Below the pieces are notes generated by a model. That model saw only the letters and a program-made list of their open reading frames with translations. It did not search any database and was not told the origin of the DNA. Positions 12,001-21,414 of a DNA stretch of 64,000 nucleotides are shown here, piece by piece (within the stretch, counting starts at the first letter, position 1; each line of letters starts with the position of its first letter). The position numbers and the translations under genes were made by a program. Source of the stretch: Phlebotomus papatasi (taxonomy: Eukaryota; Arthropoda; Insecta; Diptera; Psychodidae); contig NC_077224.1 of NCBI RefSeq assembly GCF_024763615.1, positions 58,972,712 through 59,036,711 of the forward strand, in the 5' to 3' direction.

Positions 12001-15000
12001 GGCGTGATGTTCAAAAAAGCAGAATAGTCCGAAGGAGTAAAATAAACTTTTGCAACGATATGAATTGCGATTTCATGAAATTTTCTAGATCTAAAAGGTG
12101 TGCCAGCGTCATATATTTCCAAAAACTAAATCTTTTCAAATAAGACAGACATTTTGTGAATGCTGAGAAACGTGTGTAAAAATCGTTTTTTTTTCTGGTT
12201 CTTGGAAAAAAAAATAGCATTTCTACATAAACTATTTTGAATATTATGGCTCCGACACACCTTTTAGTTTAGAAAAATTTCACGAAATCAAAATTCACAT
12301 CCTCTTTTTTCTTAAACGCTTAGCATATGTATATTTTATTCTTTCGCACTCAAAATTCGATTGAGCTATATTGAATTTGGAGTGATGTTTAAAAGAAGAA
12401 GAAGAATGGGACAGAGCGAGAGAGACATATGCAATAGATTTGAGAAAGAAAGGGATACGAATTTCGGTTTCATGAATTTGCCTGATCTATAAGGGGTGCT
12501 GGAGCCATTATCATCAAGAAATAGATTCTTAATTCGTGAATTTCGTCTTATGGCTCTGTATAAATATATTATATGTATAAAAAATATATAATAGTTCCGG
12601 CATACCTTTTAGATCAGGAAAATTTCATGAAGTCGAAATTCTAACTCCTTTCTTTATCACGCGCTTTGCAAATATCTGTCTAATTCTTTTGCATTCTTCT
12701 TCTTCATTTGAACATCATAACAAGTTCAATTTAGTTCAATCTAATTTTGAGACCAAAAGAGTGGAATAGACATATGCAAACCTTTTGAGAAAGAAAGGGA
12801 TGCGAATTTTGATTTCATGAAATTATACCGAGCTAAAAGGTGTGCCAGGGGCTATATTGATGGGGAAACCGGAAATCGTCGGGAAATAGGATCTCTCAAG
12901 GAAAACTCATCAACTTTTTTCAAAGCTTTCGGCTCAGACTCCGAGTCTTCATCAGTGACTGGACTTGAGAGATCCCATTTCCCGACGATTTCCGGTTTCC
13001 CCAACAATATAGTTATCCTCACGTCGGTTTTTGTTTCACAAAGTATTCCAGGGGCACTCAAAGGGGTCAAGTGGTAGAGTACTCGCTCTATGATGCAAGT
13101 GTCCCGGGTACGAATCCCCTTTAGGTCACCAGGATTTTTTCTGGCGTTAAAGGTGTTTGGATTGCATCCATTGAGCTTCACTGGACTTGATTCCACGGGC
13201 ATGGAACTGACAACCTCATCCCGTATAAGAAAAAAAGGGACAGATAATCCTAACCGGCTTATGTAGGTGAGATTCTTAACGTGAGCTAACTCGGAGTGCA
13301 TGCAAATTCGATTTGATGCTGAAGTAGGGAGACGCCATTCAGTTATCTTGAATCAAATTCGTGAAATTATACAAGTTTTGTATTTGAACCAAAATGTCAA
13401 GGATTTAGATGAACTGACAGAAAAGTGTTATATGGGTGAAATGTAGACCAGAATGTTCTCTATAATTTTGCCGTAGAACTTGAACTCATCGACTACTCAG
13501 AAGCCAAGATAAGCGAGGTTTTTTGTTTCTTAACTCGTTTTTTCATCCAGAGTGCCCCAAGTGTTCATTTATTGAACTTCAACTAAATCAAAGAATTGTT
13601 GTATTTTGCGGGACTTTCCATTTAAACCCCTATTTTAAGTGTCTCGGTGGAGTAGAGGCAGTCAAATTGGCATCTGAGTGATTTCAAAGCGTTATTATTG
13701 GAAAAATCAATTTTTTCACACTTAAACGGCAAAATCGGAGTGATAGCGTAGTCTGAGCGGAAAATGATGTATGGACGAAATGTAGAGACAAATGTGCTCT
13801 ACAATTATGTTGAAGTAATCATCAAAATCGGTTCAGCGACAGTCGAGATAATTGAGGTTATGTGATATTGAAATTGGTTTTTCGACTGTGGCGCCCCTGG
13901 TGTTGGTCCCACGAAGTTCAAATATGCTAGAAAGTTGTAGCATTTGGTGAGATCTTTCGTTTAAGCCCTCGTTCATCAAAATCGGTCACATAGAACCGGA
14001 AATATGATTTTTTGAATTTCGTGAACTTTGACCCCTCATATCTCCGGTTCTATTGAAACCACAGCGCACATACGCACCATTTTGGAAACGTCCTAGACTG
14101 GGCTACAACATACTAAAATTTCATAAACTTGCACAATGCCGTTTTTGAGAAAAGTGACTTTGAATTTCGATGAATTTTGACGCTATCACAGCGCCACCTG
14201 TGGTGACTTTTTGAACTTCCATCTGAAAGTGCTCATCGAGACGAAACCAAAAAGGTAAAATTTAGGCCGCTATGTTAATTAGAACCGGAGATAGAGGCCG
14301 GTCAATGTTCGAACTTTGACCCCTTATAGCTCGGGTCAGGGGTTTTAGATCGACTTAAGGTTTTTTTTTGTTTGATAGGTATAATCAACGGCTACAACAT
14401 ACTAAATTTTCAGCCCGATGCACAATGGAATTTTTAAGTTATTTAACTTTTAAGATTTAAAAATTTTCTTTTTAAAAAAAGCGCCCCTAGCGGTGGTTTT
14501 ATGAACTTGCGATGTTAGAAGGGGAAGTGGCATTTCACGAAAGCTTTCCAAAAAGTCCTCACTTTTTAAATTCTGACAATTAGAACCGGAGTTATGGCCA
14601 TTTTAAGAAATTTTTTTTAGACCCTTATAGCACGGGTCAGGGGGGTCGGGGGACCTTAAGTTTGGTATTGATGGAAAGCTCTAAGGCCCAGCTATAACAT
14701 ACTAAAATTTGAGTCCGCTGAATGCCATAGGGGCGGAGCTATTGAGAAAACAAAAAAAGGGGGGTCTTCAAAATGGCGGAAGGAGGGGTGGGGGGTGGGA
14801 GGTCTATGCACCAAGTTGCAATTTTCACCCGATATATAACCTTTGCCGAAAACCGCAAGTCGATATCTTTTTTAGTTTAGGAGCTATTAAGCTCCAAAGA
14901 GCGGCCGGCCGGCCGGCCGGCCGGGAACGTAACTTAGCCACATATATATTCGGAATCAGGAAGTGGCGAAACACATTTTGGCCAAATTTGAGGTCGATCG

Positions 15001-18000
15001 GACGACATGAAATTTTGTTAGGATTATAGTAGGTGAGATTGTTAAGAATCTCACCTAATAATAATGCATGTCTAGAAATCCCTTTGCGGGAAGGCCTTGT
15101 TCCGTCATGGAATGTTGTGCCAGCATTATTATTATTATTTAAAAGGTGTGCCAGAGGCATAAAGAAAAAAATATATGCAGTGCAATTTGCAATTTAAGTT
15201 TAGGTAGAAGGAAAATTAGGAGTTTTTATTTTACTTGCAACTATCTGAACCCTTTAAAGACAAGAAGGTCAAAAACGAGGGCCAGAAAAAATTACCTTTT
15301 CTAACTTTTTAGAGCAAAATGTAACTTTAGAAGGCCGTATGAAAAATTTCATTTTTGGGTCACCGGCTACCCAATCGTCCTTAAAATGTTAAACTCTCTT
15401 CTAGGATATTATTTTGCCTATAAAATTTGGCGGAAAAAGATCAAGCTATACTATTATACACAGAGAGATCGGAATCAGGCACTGGATATATTTTCGAGAA
15501 TTACCCTGAGTCTATTTTGGCTTTAGAAAATCCATTTTTTTAAAGATTTAACCTTTTTACTGACCAAAATTTAATATTCTACTGTTCATATATTATTCGC
15601 TAAAATGAATACAAAAAAATGAGGTTGAAAATAACATATCCCGGCTGACACCAGCTGCTAAATCTCTCAGCATGCTGAGAAACTGAGCACATGATCAGCA
15701 ATACTTTCAGCTAGAAATAATGCTATTCTCAGCTCAATTGTATAGTGCTGATAATCGAGCTTAATTCAGCGCTTTTCTCAGCACACATTCCAATACAAGA
15801 CACTAGCAGTCGTAGCGGCTGTTACAAAAATTACAAACCGGTATTCCTAAGGTGTGAAACGTCAAAAAGTGCAAAGAAAATTGTGTGGTGTGCACAGAAA
15901 AAGTGTTTCTTTTTAGGAAAAGCAAGCAATCTAGGTAAGATGACTTCATATTACATAAATTTCATTTGGAGGATGGCGAAAATAGAGCTTATTCTGGTCA
16001 TGGGAAAATAGTTTTTTTTATCCAAGAAAAGTTCTCCATTTCAGTACAATTTTTGTCATTTTTCACTAGAATTTTCCGTCCAGAAGTGAAAATTTGTCTA
16101 AAATGCACAACTTTGTGGCTGATAGATTAGTTTAAGATTAAATATTAGGACTCTCCTAGCCAACGGAAGAATTTTTTTGTCATTTAAGGCAAGTTCCCCC
16201 AAGAATCGCTTTACAGCAAAATTTTAGGTATTTTTCTCTAGAATTTCCCGTCCGGGAGTGAAAATTTGTGGAAAATGCACAACTTTATAAGCTGAGGGAT
16301 GAGTTTATGATCGAATATTAGGAATTCCCTGGTCTGAGAAAGAGATCTTTGTAACTCCAGAAAAGTCCGGAAGCGAATATATTTAATAATATTATTTTTT
16401 GTATTTACATTTTCAGAACGATGTCTAAACTAATTTTCAGAAAAGATAGCATCAAATTTAACCCTTCTAAGCTTCATGGGCGATGACTTGGTCATGAAAC
16501 TCAAGCTTGAGCGTAGGCCCAGAACCAACAGCAGTACTAAATGTTCCAGTCTATGGAAAGGTATGTATCACAAATAATTTTCTTTTATGATGAGACTATC
16601 TTATAAATCATTATTATTCTATATAAAAAGGACATTGCAGTCCTAATTGAATTTTTGTTTATTCTTTTCAGACGCATCAACAGCTTAGAGAAATTGACTT
16701 TTGCAAAACTCAATTAAACGCCAGATTCCAGCAGCATAATCCCAAAAATCTTCTGCAAAATATTTGGTAAATATAAGTCAGAGAAAAAGATTGTAGAATT
16801 AAAAGAAAAGCAAGAGAAGCAGTCATCTAGGACATCATGTGAGTCCCCAATGCCAAAGAAGATTAAATATCTGGACTGGTACACTTTGTTTCATTTTTGT
16901 AAAAATTTTAAAAGAAATAAAATATTCTGAATTCAAATAATTTCTCTTTTTCATTCTAAAAATGTCTTTAATTTTGCTGAAAATATCTGCTGAGAATGAG
17001 CTAAAAACTCAGCAGCTAGTTCGGGTGATCGACCACCATGACCGCTGACCCGTAACATTTTCATATATTGTCTCAGCACTAATTTCATACAACCGTGCTG
17101 AGATTTTAGCTCAGTAATCAGCAGCTTTCAGCGCTGAACTCAGCTAACGGTGTCAGCCGGGATTTAGCATCTCAAGAGGAATTGTTTTGAAAATAGCTGT
17201 AACTTAGAGCGCGCTATTCTTTATCTAATCTAATGTCTAATTCAATGATATTAGTTGACATGCCATATCAAAAATCCTCTAATATACTCTTTGAAAAACA
17301 ATTCAGGAGTATTCAATGGCAAATTCGGGGAATAACAAAAAAACAACGTTTTCAAGAGACAAATAAGACATTAATCGCATTAATCTTACCTTCCTTCCTG
17401 AGAATTTCACGTGTAAGTTTGTATGGCGTTATGTGATATAATTTAGCATCCGATTGCGCAGTCTTCTTCTGATTCTGCCAGAAAAATAAATAAATCAATT
17501 GGCGAATTAGTGAAAGGCGAGTGAGCTTTATCAGTTGTGAAGGTCGAGCCTCTGCCTGATAGCGAGCTCCGCTCTGGCAACTTACATGCATCTCCCTGAG
17601 TGCCTGGAGTTTGCATTTGATCAGTTCGGTGGGACAGAGAGTGAAGGATGAGAAGAAAGCAGCCAGGAAGCCAGCAGTAGCATTTCTAAAAAAAAAATTA
17701 ATACAATTGAGAGATCAGTTAGAATCATGATTAGGATCAGAAATAGGAAGGATGAAATTACCCCAATAGAGATAAATCCTTGATGCTATCTTTTTTCTCC
17801 ACGACAGCTACGAGTTTCTGGCAGGCTCCGTAGCCGGCGAATAATACTGAATTTTCTGCCACATTGGCTACAACGGCAGGAACGGAGCCAGCATAAAGTC
17901 CCCTCCAGATTCGATCTTTTCGGAATGTCTCGATGAGGCAGTGGATCATGCCTCGGTAGAGTGTGGGAAAAGTCTGCATCTTCACTTTGCACGTGTCCAG

Positions 18001-18170
18001 AGGTTGACTCACGTACACCAGGGCCACTCCACCTGGAAATTAACAAATGTACTTTTTAATCCCATTTTTGAATTAGATCAATAGCAATTTTTCTTACCCA
18101 GAGATCCTGCCGTGAAGTCAATCACGCCTGTCTTTAAGCTGTTTCCGCCTGATTCCGTAGTTCCGCGCAT
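9099..18170 (-). CDS. Mitochondrial ornithine / basic amino acid carrier, SLC25A15 (ORC1) type; five exons
   Basis: Exons on the minus strand: 18170-18098, 18032-17762, 17685-17586, 17474-17390 and 9496-9099; all introns are GT-AG and the joined frame is 308 codons. The protein has three ~100-residue carrier repeats, each with its signature: PLDTCKVK, PTELIKCK and PADVIKSR. A conserved run of four phenylalanines (PGYFFFFGGYE) and KDDIGPLRTMIAG match the ornithine carrier group known from insects (Drosophila CG1628 type). These proteins exchange cytosolic ornithine for matrix citrulline, or carry lysine/arginine, across the inner mitochondrial membrane. The start ATG at 18170 is the first in frame, because an in-frame TGA precedes it. 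The last intron (9497-17389, 7.9 kb) is filled with repeats; the other three are short. Confidence 0.92.
9783..10212. mobile_element. 430-bp TIR element GGGTAAGTGTGCC, copy 1
   Basis: Left end AGGGTAAGTGTGCCAAAT followed by TTCCGGCCAGCTTG; right end complementary (TTTGGTACACTTACCCT). Other copies are at 10323-10752, 31721-32174 (reversed) and 54494-54923. It has no coding frame and looks like a non-autonomous DNA transposon. Confidence 0.8.
10323..10752. mobile_element. 430-bp TIR element GGGTAAGTGTGCC, copy 2, diverged
   Basis: Same internal order as copy 1 in the same orientation, 110 bases away. The ends have decayed (GGGTTACTGTACTAAATTTC at the left). Confidence 0.7.
11003..11464. mobile_element. 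CTTCAGACT-ended MITE split by another MITE
   Basis: The sequence 11003-11186 plus 11442-11464 matches the reverse complement of 32177-32378 from end to end (GACTTCAGACTGGAGGTTTA at one end, TAGGTCTGAAGC at the other). The 255 bases between are a separate element. Confidence 0.75.
11187..11441. mobile_element. MITE with GGCGCTGGCACAC ends, nested and strongly palindromic
   Basis: Ends GGCGCTGGCACACTTTTTCA and its complement AAAAGGTGTGCCAGCGCC. The interior is itself a near palindrome around CATTTGACAGAAAGAGACAC. It sits inside the element 11003-11464. Confidence 0.8.
11883..12112. mobile_element. GGTGTGCCAG-ended MITE, copy A
   Basis: Left end GGCTCCGGCACGC, right end CTAAAAGGTGTGCCAGCGTC. 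The interior shares TTCATGAAAT and CAATT(T/C)AGTTC blocks with copies B and C. Confidence 0.7.
12247..12510. mobile_element. GGTGTGCCAG-ended MITE, copy B
   Basis: Left end GGCTCCGACACACCTTTTAG, right end GATCTATAAGGGGTGCTGGA. Same orientation and interior as copies A and C. Confidence 0.7.
12593..12853. mobile_element. GGTGTGCCAG-ended MITE, copy C
   Basis: Left end GTTCCGGCATACCTTTTAGA, right end GCTAAAAGGTGTGCCAGGGG. A further isolated right end occurs at 15138-15162. Confidence 0.7.
12852..13014. repeat. Inverted repeat, ~50-bp arms
   Basis: Arms 12852-12904 and 12963-13014 are complementary (GGGGAAACCGGAAATCGTCG and reverse) around a ~60-base loop. It abuts MITE copy C on the left and the SINE on the right. 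Confidence 0.75.
13053..13245 (+). mobile_element. tRNA-derived SINE, copy 1
   Basis: It begins GGCACTCAAAGGGGTCAAGT with an A-box-like GTCAAGTGGTAGAGTACTCG and a B-box-like GGGTACGAATCCC about 40 bases on. The tRNA-like head is followed by a unique body, GTGTTTGGATTGCATCCATT. The same head and body recur inverted at 19738-19909, which shows it is a dispersed unit and not a functional tRNA gene. Confidence 0.75.
13550..14900. repeat. Degenerate tandem array, unit ~295 bp, four or more units
   Basis: Landmarks recur in the same order at near-regular spacing. GCGCC(A/C)C(C/T)...GGT followed by GAACTTC occurs at about 13892, 14191 and 14481. AACTTTGACCCCT(C/T)ATA occurs at about 14026 and 14312, with TAGACCCTTATAGCACGGGT at 14617. 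CTA(C/T)AACATACTAAA occurs near 14103, 14392 and 14692. The units differ heavily, all frames have stops, and no terminal repeats are seen. It is an old satellite-like array or a decayed repetitive gene. Confidence 0.6.
14901..14925. repeat. (GGCC)n microsatellite
   Basis: Five GGCC units in an AT-rich intron, at the right edge of the tandem array. Confidence 0.9.
15030..15057. repeat. 28-bp stem-loop
   Basis: TAGGTGAGATT and AATCTCACCTA are perfect complements around GTTAAG. The sequence AGGTGAGATTCTTAAC also occurs at 13264-13279 beside the SINE, so it may be an end of a repeat that spans this interval. Confidence 0.6.
15639..17162 (+). mobile_element. 1.5-kb TIR element CCCGGCTGACACC with exon-like cargo
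   Basis: Ends CCCGGCTGACACC and GGTGTCAGCCGGG are exact complements, with CAGC/GCTGA-rich subterminal repeats inside both ends. The interior has spliced-gene features on the plus strand: donor-like GGTAAGATG near 15935, acceptor TTTTCAG then an ATG-containing exon ending TGGAAAG|GTATGT (about 16561), acceptor TTCTTTTCAG (about 16671) and an AATAAA at 16918. The central frame reads MGDDLVMKLKLERRPRTNSS.... I do not recognise it. It could be captured host sequence or the element's own gene. Confidence 0.7.
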
Positions 18171-18239
18171 TCCTGTGCAGCTTGTTCACCAGAATGAATT
18201 TCATAAATGCCACAAATATTGAGTCACGCGCGACTGTGA

Positions 18240-18428
18240 TCACTTCGAAGCATCAACTAAAAAATCCCGCACACTTTCGGCTGGTACGATAGGCTCTTTT
18301 TTGCCCCCACTCGAGCACAATTCATACTCAAGAAGTGCTCTATCGTCTCGGAGATAACGAGTTGGAATACCACTGATAAGGGTCTGCTCATGTGCTGTAG
18401 AACAGGTCGAGATTGACGTTTTAGCCAT
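18240..18428 (-). CDS. Small ORF just upstream of the carrier start (62 aa), possible uORF or separate small gene
   Basis: An ATG-initiated frame of 62 codons (starting MAKTSISTC, ending with TGA at 18240) lies 69 bases upstream of the carrier ATG on the same strand. Its composition is protein-like: mixed charged and polar residues, with YLRDDRALLEYELCSSGGKK in the middle, and no simple repeats. I recognise no domain. It could be an upstream ORF in the carrier 5' UTR, the first cistron of a dicistronic mRNA, or chance. Nothing in the sequence decides between these. Confidence 0.25.
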   Translation of the reverse strand: MAKTSISTCSTAHEQTLISGIPTRYLRDDRALLEYELCSSGGKKEPIVPAESVRDFLVDASK

Positions 18429-18650
18429 GTGCGCGCGTTGGTTTTTTTTAGAGGGAAACTTGCTTTGCCGGCAAGTTTACTGGTTTTAGTTTGTGCATTT
18501 CTTTGTAGATGTGAGCTAATGATTAGGTTCGTATGTTGCATGAAATTTTTGAGCATTAGGAATGTATAGAACACTATGCCATGATTGGAATATAGACGAT
18601 CTCTAGACAAACTCAAACGGTACTGATAAGGATAAAAAGTAGTGTGCTAT

Positions 18651-19710
18651 CTACACTAAGAAAAAACCTTAAAAGTTACAACAACCCTATGGCAAAGTTG
18701 AATTAACTCTACGAATATCGATGTAATTGTTACTCATTTTCGTTGTAAAGTTTAGTAAATAGAGTTGAAACAACTCTTCGTGCGAATTGAATTATTTCGT
18801 CAGATATCGATGCAATTATTACTCTTTTTCGATGTAAAATTTCATCTCGACTGAAGTATATGCTTAAGTGTTTTCGTTTTAAGAATATACTTCAGTCAAG
18901 AAGATTTTCGTGTGACAAAGTTCATTATGGAAAATCAACGATATATGACTAACAATGTTTCATGAAGACATGTGCGTGCATCATACATGATTTTCGCTCG
19001 AATCATAGAGAAAATGATGTCAAGAATATATTAATGATATTAATAAAGAAAATGATAAAACAAAAAAAACATAAAATTGCAAAATCTATTTTGGGATTTG
19101 AAAGAGTTATTTTAACTCTAAAAAATATTTTTTTTTAACTCTGGAAACGAGTTATTTTAACTCTTAAAACGAGTTATTTTCAGTCTTAAAAAGAGTGCCC
19201 GCTTTGTAATCCGGATGATTGGGAGACAATATGACAGATGTCCGCTTCGTAATCCGGATGGATTTTTTGAATTTGTTCAACGTCTCGAAAATATTAATAC
19301 AAGTTTTTTTGTAGAATTAGAGTAAAAATTTTAAAGAAGGTTAAAAGCACATAATTAGAGAATTCTATGCATTCTATGATATTATACTTCATTTATTAAA
19401 CCAAAACTTCACAAGATAGTTCATTTACATTGGTGAAGAGACATGCATGCATGACCTCAAAATTATTTTAAATGTAACCGTCGATAACTCGTCCGGATTA
19501 CGCCGATCCGGATTAGAGAGCGGGCACTGCATTTACAGTCTTTTGTCATGTAAATTTTAGGAAAAAAAGTTAAAACAACTCTTCCGAATATTACACCATA
19601 ATAGAAGTAAAATCAACTCAAAAAAATATAGTTAATCGAAAATCACAACGAAAAACAGTTAGTTCAACATCGATTCGAGTCAATTTTACTCGATTATTCT
19701 TCTGAGTGTA
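18651..19710. mobile_element. TIR element CTACACTAAGAAAAAA, ~1.06 kb, with nested unit
   Basis: Left end CTACACTAAGAAAAAACC and right end TTCTTCTGAGTGTA are inverted. Subterminal AGAGTT(G/A)...CAACTC(T) motifs repeat many times. A separate TIR unit lies inside at 19192-19528. Confidence 0.6.
19192..19528. mobile_element. Nested TIR unit GTGCCCGCTTTGTAATCCGG
   Basis: Left end GTGCCCGCTTTGTAATCCGG, right end TCCGGATTAGAGAGCGGGCA. A third copy of the end motif (GTCCGCTTCGTAATCCGGAT) follows the left end at about 19238. Confidence 0.6.
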
Positions 19711-19737
19711 TAAATAAAATCGTATTTTGTATACTCT

Positions 19738-19909
19738 AGTTAGGGATGGGGCTGTCAGTCCCATGCCTCGTGAAATCAAGTACATGATGAAGCTCACTGG
19801 TTGCAATCCAAACACCTTTAATGACAGAAAAATTCCTGATAACCCGGAACACTTGCATCATAGAGAGAGTGCTCTACTGGCTCTACCACTAGACCCATTG
19901 AGTGCCACG
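19738..19909 (-). mobile_element. tRNA-derived SINE, copy 2 (reverse orientation)
   Basis: Read on the minus strand it begins GGCACTCAATGGGTCTAGTG, contains TCTATGATGCAAGTGTTCCG and ATTAAAGGTGTTTGGATTGC, and ends GGGGCTGTC-like, parallel to copy 1. The B-box is disrupted (GGGTTATCAGG), so this copy looks dead. Confidence 0.7.
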
Positions 19910-20261
19910 AGAATATTTTATTTTTAAAATTTTGCAGTAAAGGATGTAGCCACGGAAAATTTATGTAAAGGACCTCCAAATCGATTATTCTAAGGCCTTA
20001 TTGCATGACAGGTTAGAATTAATCTTTACAGTCAGAAATGTCTTTTATTTGGGTTTATAGATTCATGTTATACCGGTAGTCACCGGTAGTCACCTATAAC
20101 CGATAATATTCAATTAGAACCATTAGAATCATTCAGATATGATTACTACGTGGAATACGTTCTTTCTTGTATGATTATACAAATGTACTACAAAAGAAGA
20201 AATTCTGTTTAAGATCATAACATTTTATCAGATCGATAAATCGACTACATTGACTGATTTA

Positions 20262-20478
20262 GAGGAATGTTGGAATGGTTCGCACAGAGTGAACCTTCAA
20301 ACAATGCAAATTTTCTCTTTGTTTGCAAAGAACTAGTTCGTCAAATCTTAGCCATAAGATAGATCATTATTAAGCTCATGAAACGAGATGAGAAATGGGG
20401 GGTTAGCTCTTTGCAAACAAAGAGAGAATTCACATCGTTTGAAGGTTCACTCTGTGTGAACCATGCCTACATTCCCCT
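20262..20478. mobile_element. 217-bp MITE with ~55-bp inverted ends
   Basis: GGTTCGCACAGAGTGAACCT on the left is matched by AGGTTCACTCTGTGTGAACC on the right, and CTCTTTGTTTGCAAAGA by TCTTTGCAAACAAAGAG further in. Confidence 0.8.
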
Positions 20479-20591
20479 ATCGATAATGATCAGTTCATCC
20501 AGAGGTAATTATGGGTATTACTATCGATCCATTGCTGAATGTACCAATTTGTCCTTCTTAATAAAATTTGTGATCAGATTTTTAAAGAAAT

Positions 20592-21299
20592 TAGGGTAAA
20601 TGTCCTAATTCAAAACCATTTCCAGACGCTTTATCTTTAACAAAAGGTTCAACACATTAAGTTCAATTTTTTTCTGAAGAGAATTACATAAATTTGCTCC
20701 TTGACTCTTCTAGAATGTTACTGTTTAGTGAAAATTCTTTAGATATAATTTGAAAACTGCTTAAATACAAGAAAAATACGCGAGTGTAAAATGCTTCTAT
20801 TGGAAACAAATTAATCCAAATGGAGACAACTTTTCCGGGGTTTCATATTGAAGCATTTGCAGACACTTCAGAAAACCCCTTTTTGTTCACGAAATACGTA
20901 ATTATTTCATTTGAAAACTTCACGTACTGTTAACAATAAAGATTAACACTTAATTTAACTAAAATAAGCCATAAATATTACATAAATGTTAAACAAAACA
21001 AATAAACAATAGTCACCTCATTGTGTTTTTCTTGGAAAACGCGGTCGATTGATGAAAAATTCGATGGTGAAAAGGTACACTTTTAATTTTTCTGAGAAAT
21101 TAACAAATTAAAATTTGTGAATATGAATGGATTTTCGCTTTATTTGGAGCAAAATTAACTAAATAATGAAACTGTGGTATAGAAAATATATAAATATAAT
21201 AATTTAGTACTGTATTTATCGTGAAAACAATGACATTTCCATTTGGAATAGAGAAAATTTCCATTTGGAGCAAGTTTTGAATTAGCTTAATTTACCCTA
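20592..21299. mobile_element. 707-bp TIR element AGGGTAAAT, internally deleted
   Basis: Begins AGGGTAAATGTCCTAATTCA and ends TGAATTAGCTTAATTTACCC. Most of its interior is shared with 50690-51478, which keeps an extra ~150 bases with coding character. Here that segment is deleted. Confidence 0.7.
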
Positions 21300-21414
21300 C
21301 TTGTATATACTTTTACGTTAAATATACTTTTGTTAAAGTTTAGTTAATGATTAACTCGCATGCAACGTACCTATATTTAGAATGAAGCCTTTAGAAAGAA
21401 AAATGTTTAGATGT

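Larger units (their letters stand above)
9497..17389 (-). other. Large last intron of the carrier gene, repeat-filled
   Basis: 7,893 bases, AT-rich, with no carrier coding sequence. From left to right it contains two copies of a 430-bp TIR element, an interrupted MITE, three adjacent copies of a GGTGTGCCAG-ended MITE, a short palindrome, a tRNA-derived SINE, a degenerate ~295-bp tandem array, a GGCC microsatellite, a 28-bp stem-loop and a 1.5 kb TIR element with exon-like content. Each is listed separately. Confidence 0.85.

Noticed and set aside
13053..13130. Functional tRNA gene
   Set aside because: The A/B-box-like sequences belong to a unit with a long non-tRNA body that recurs at 19738-19909; no complete cloverleaf with a proper acceptor stem is evident.
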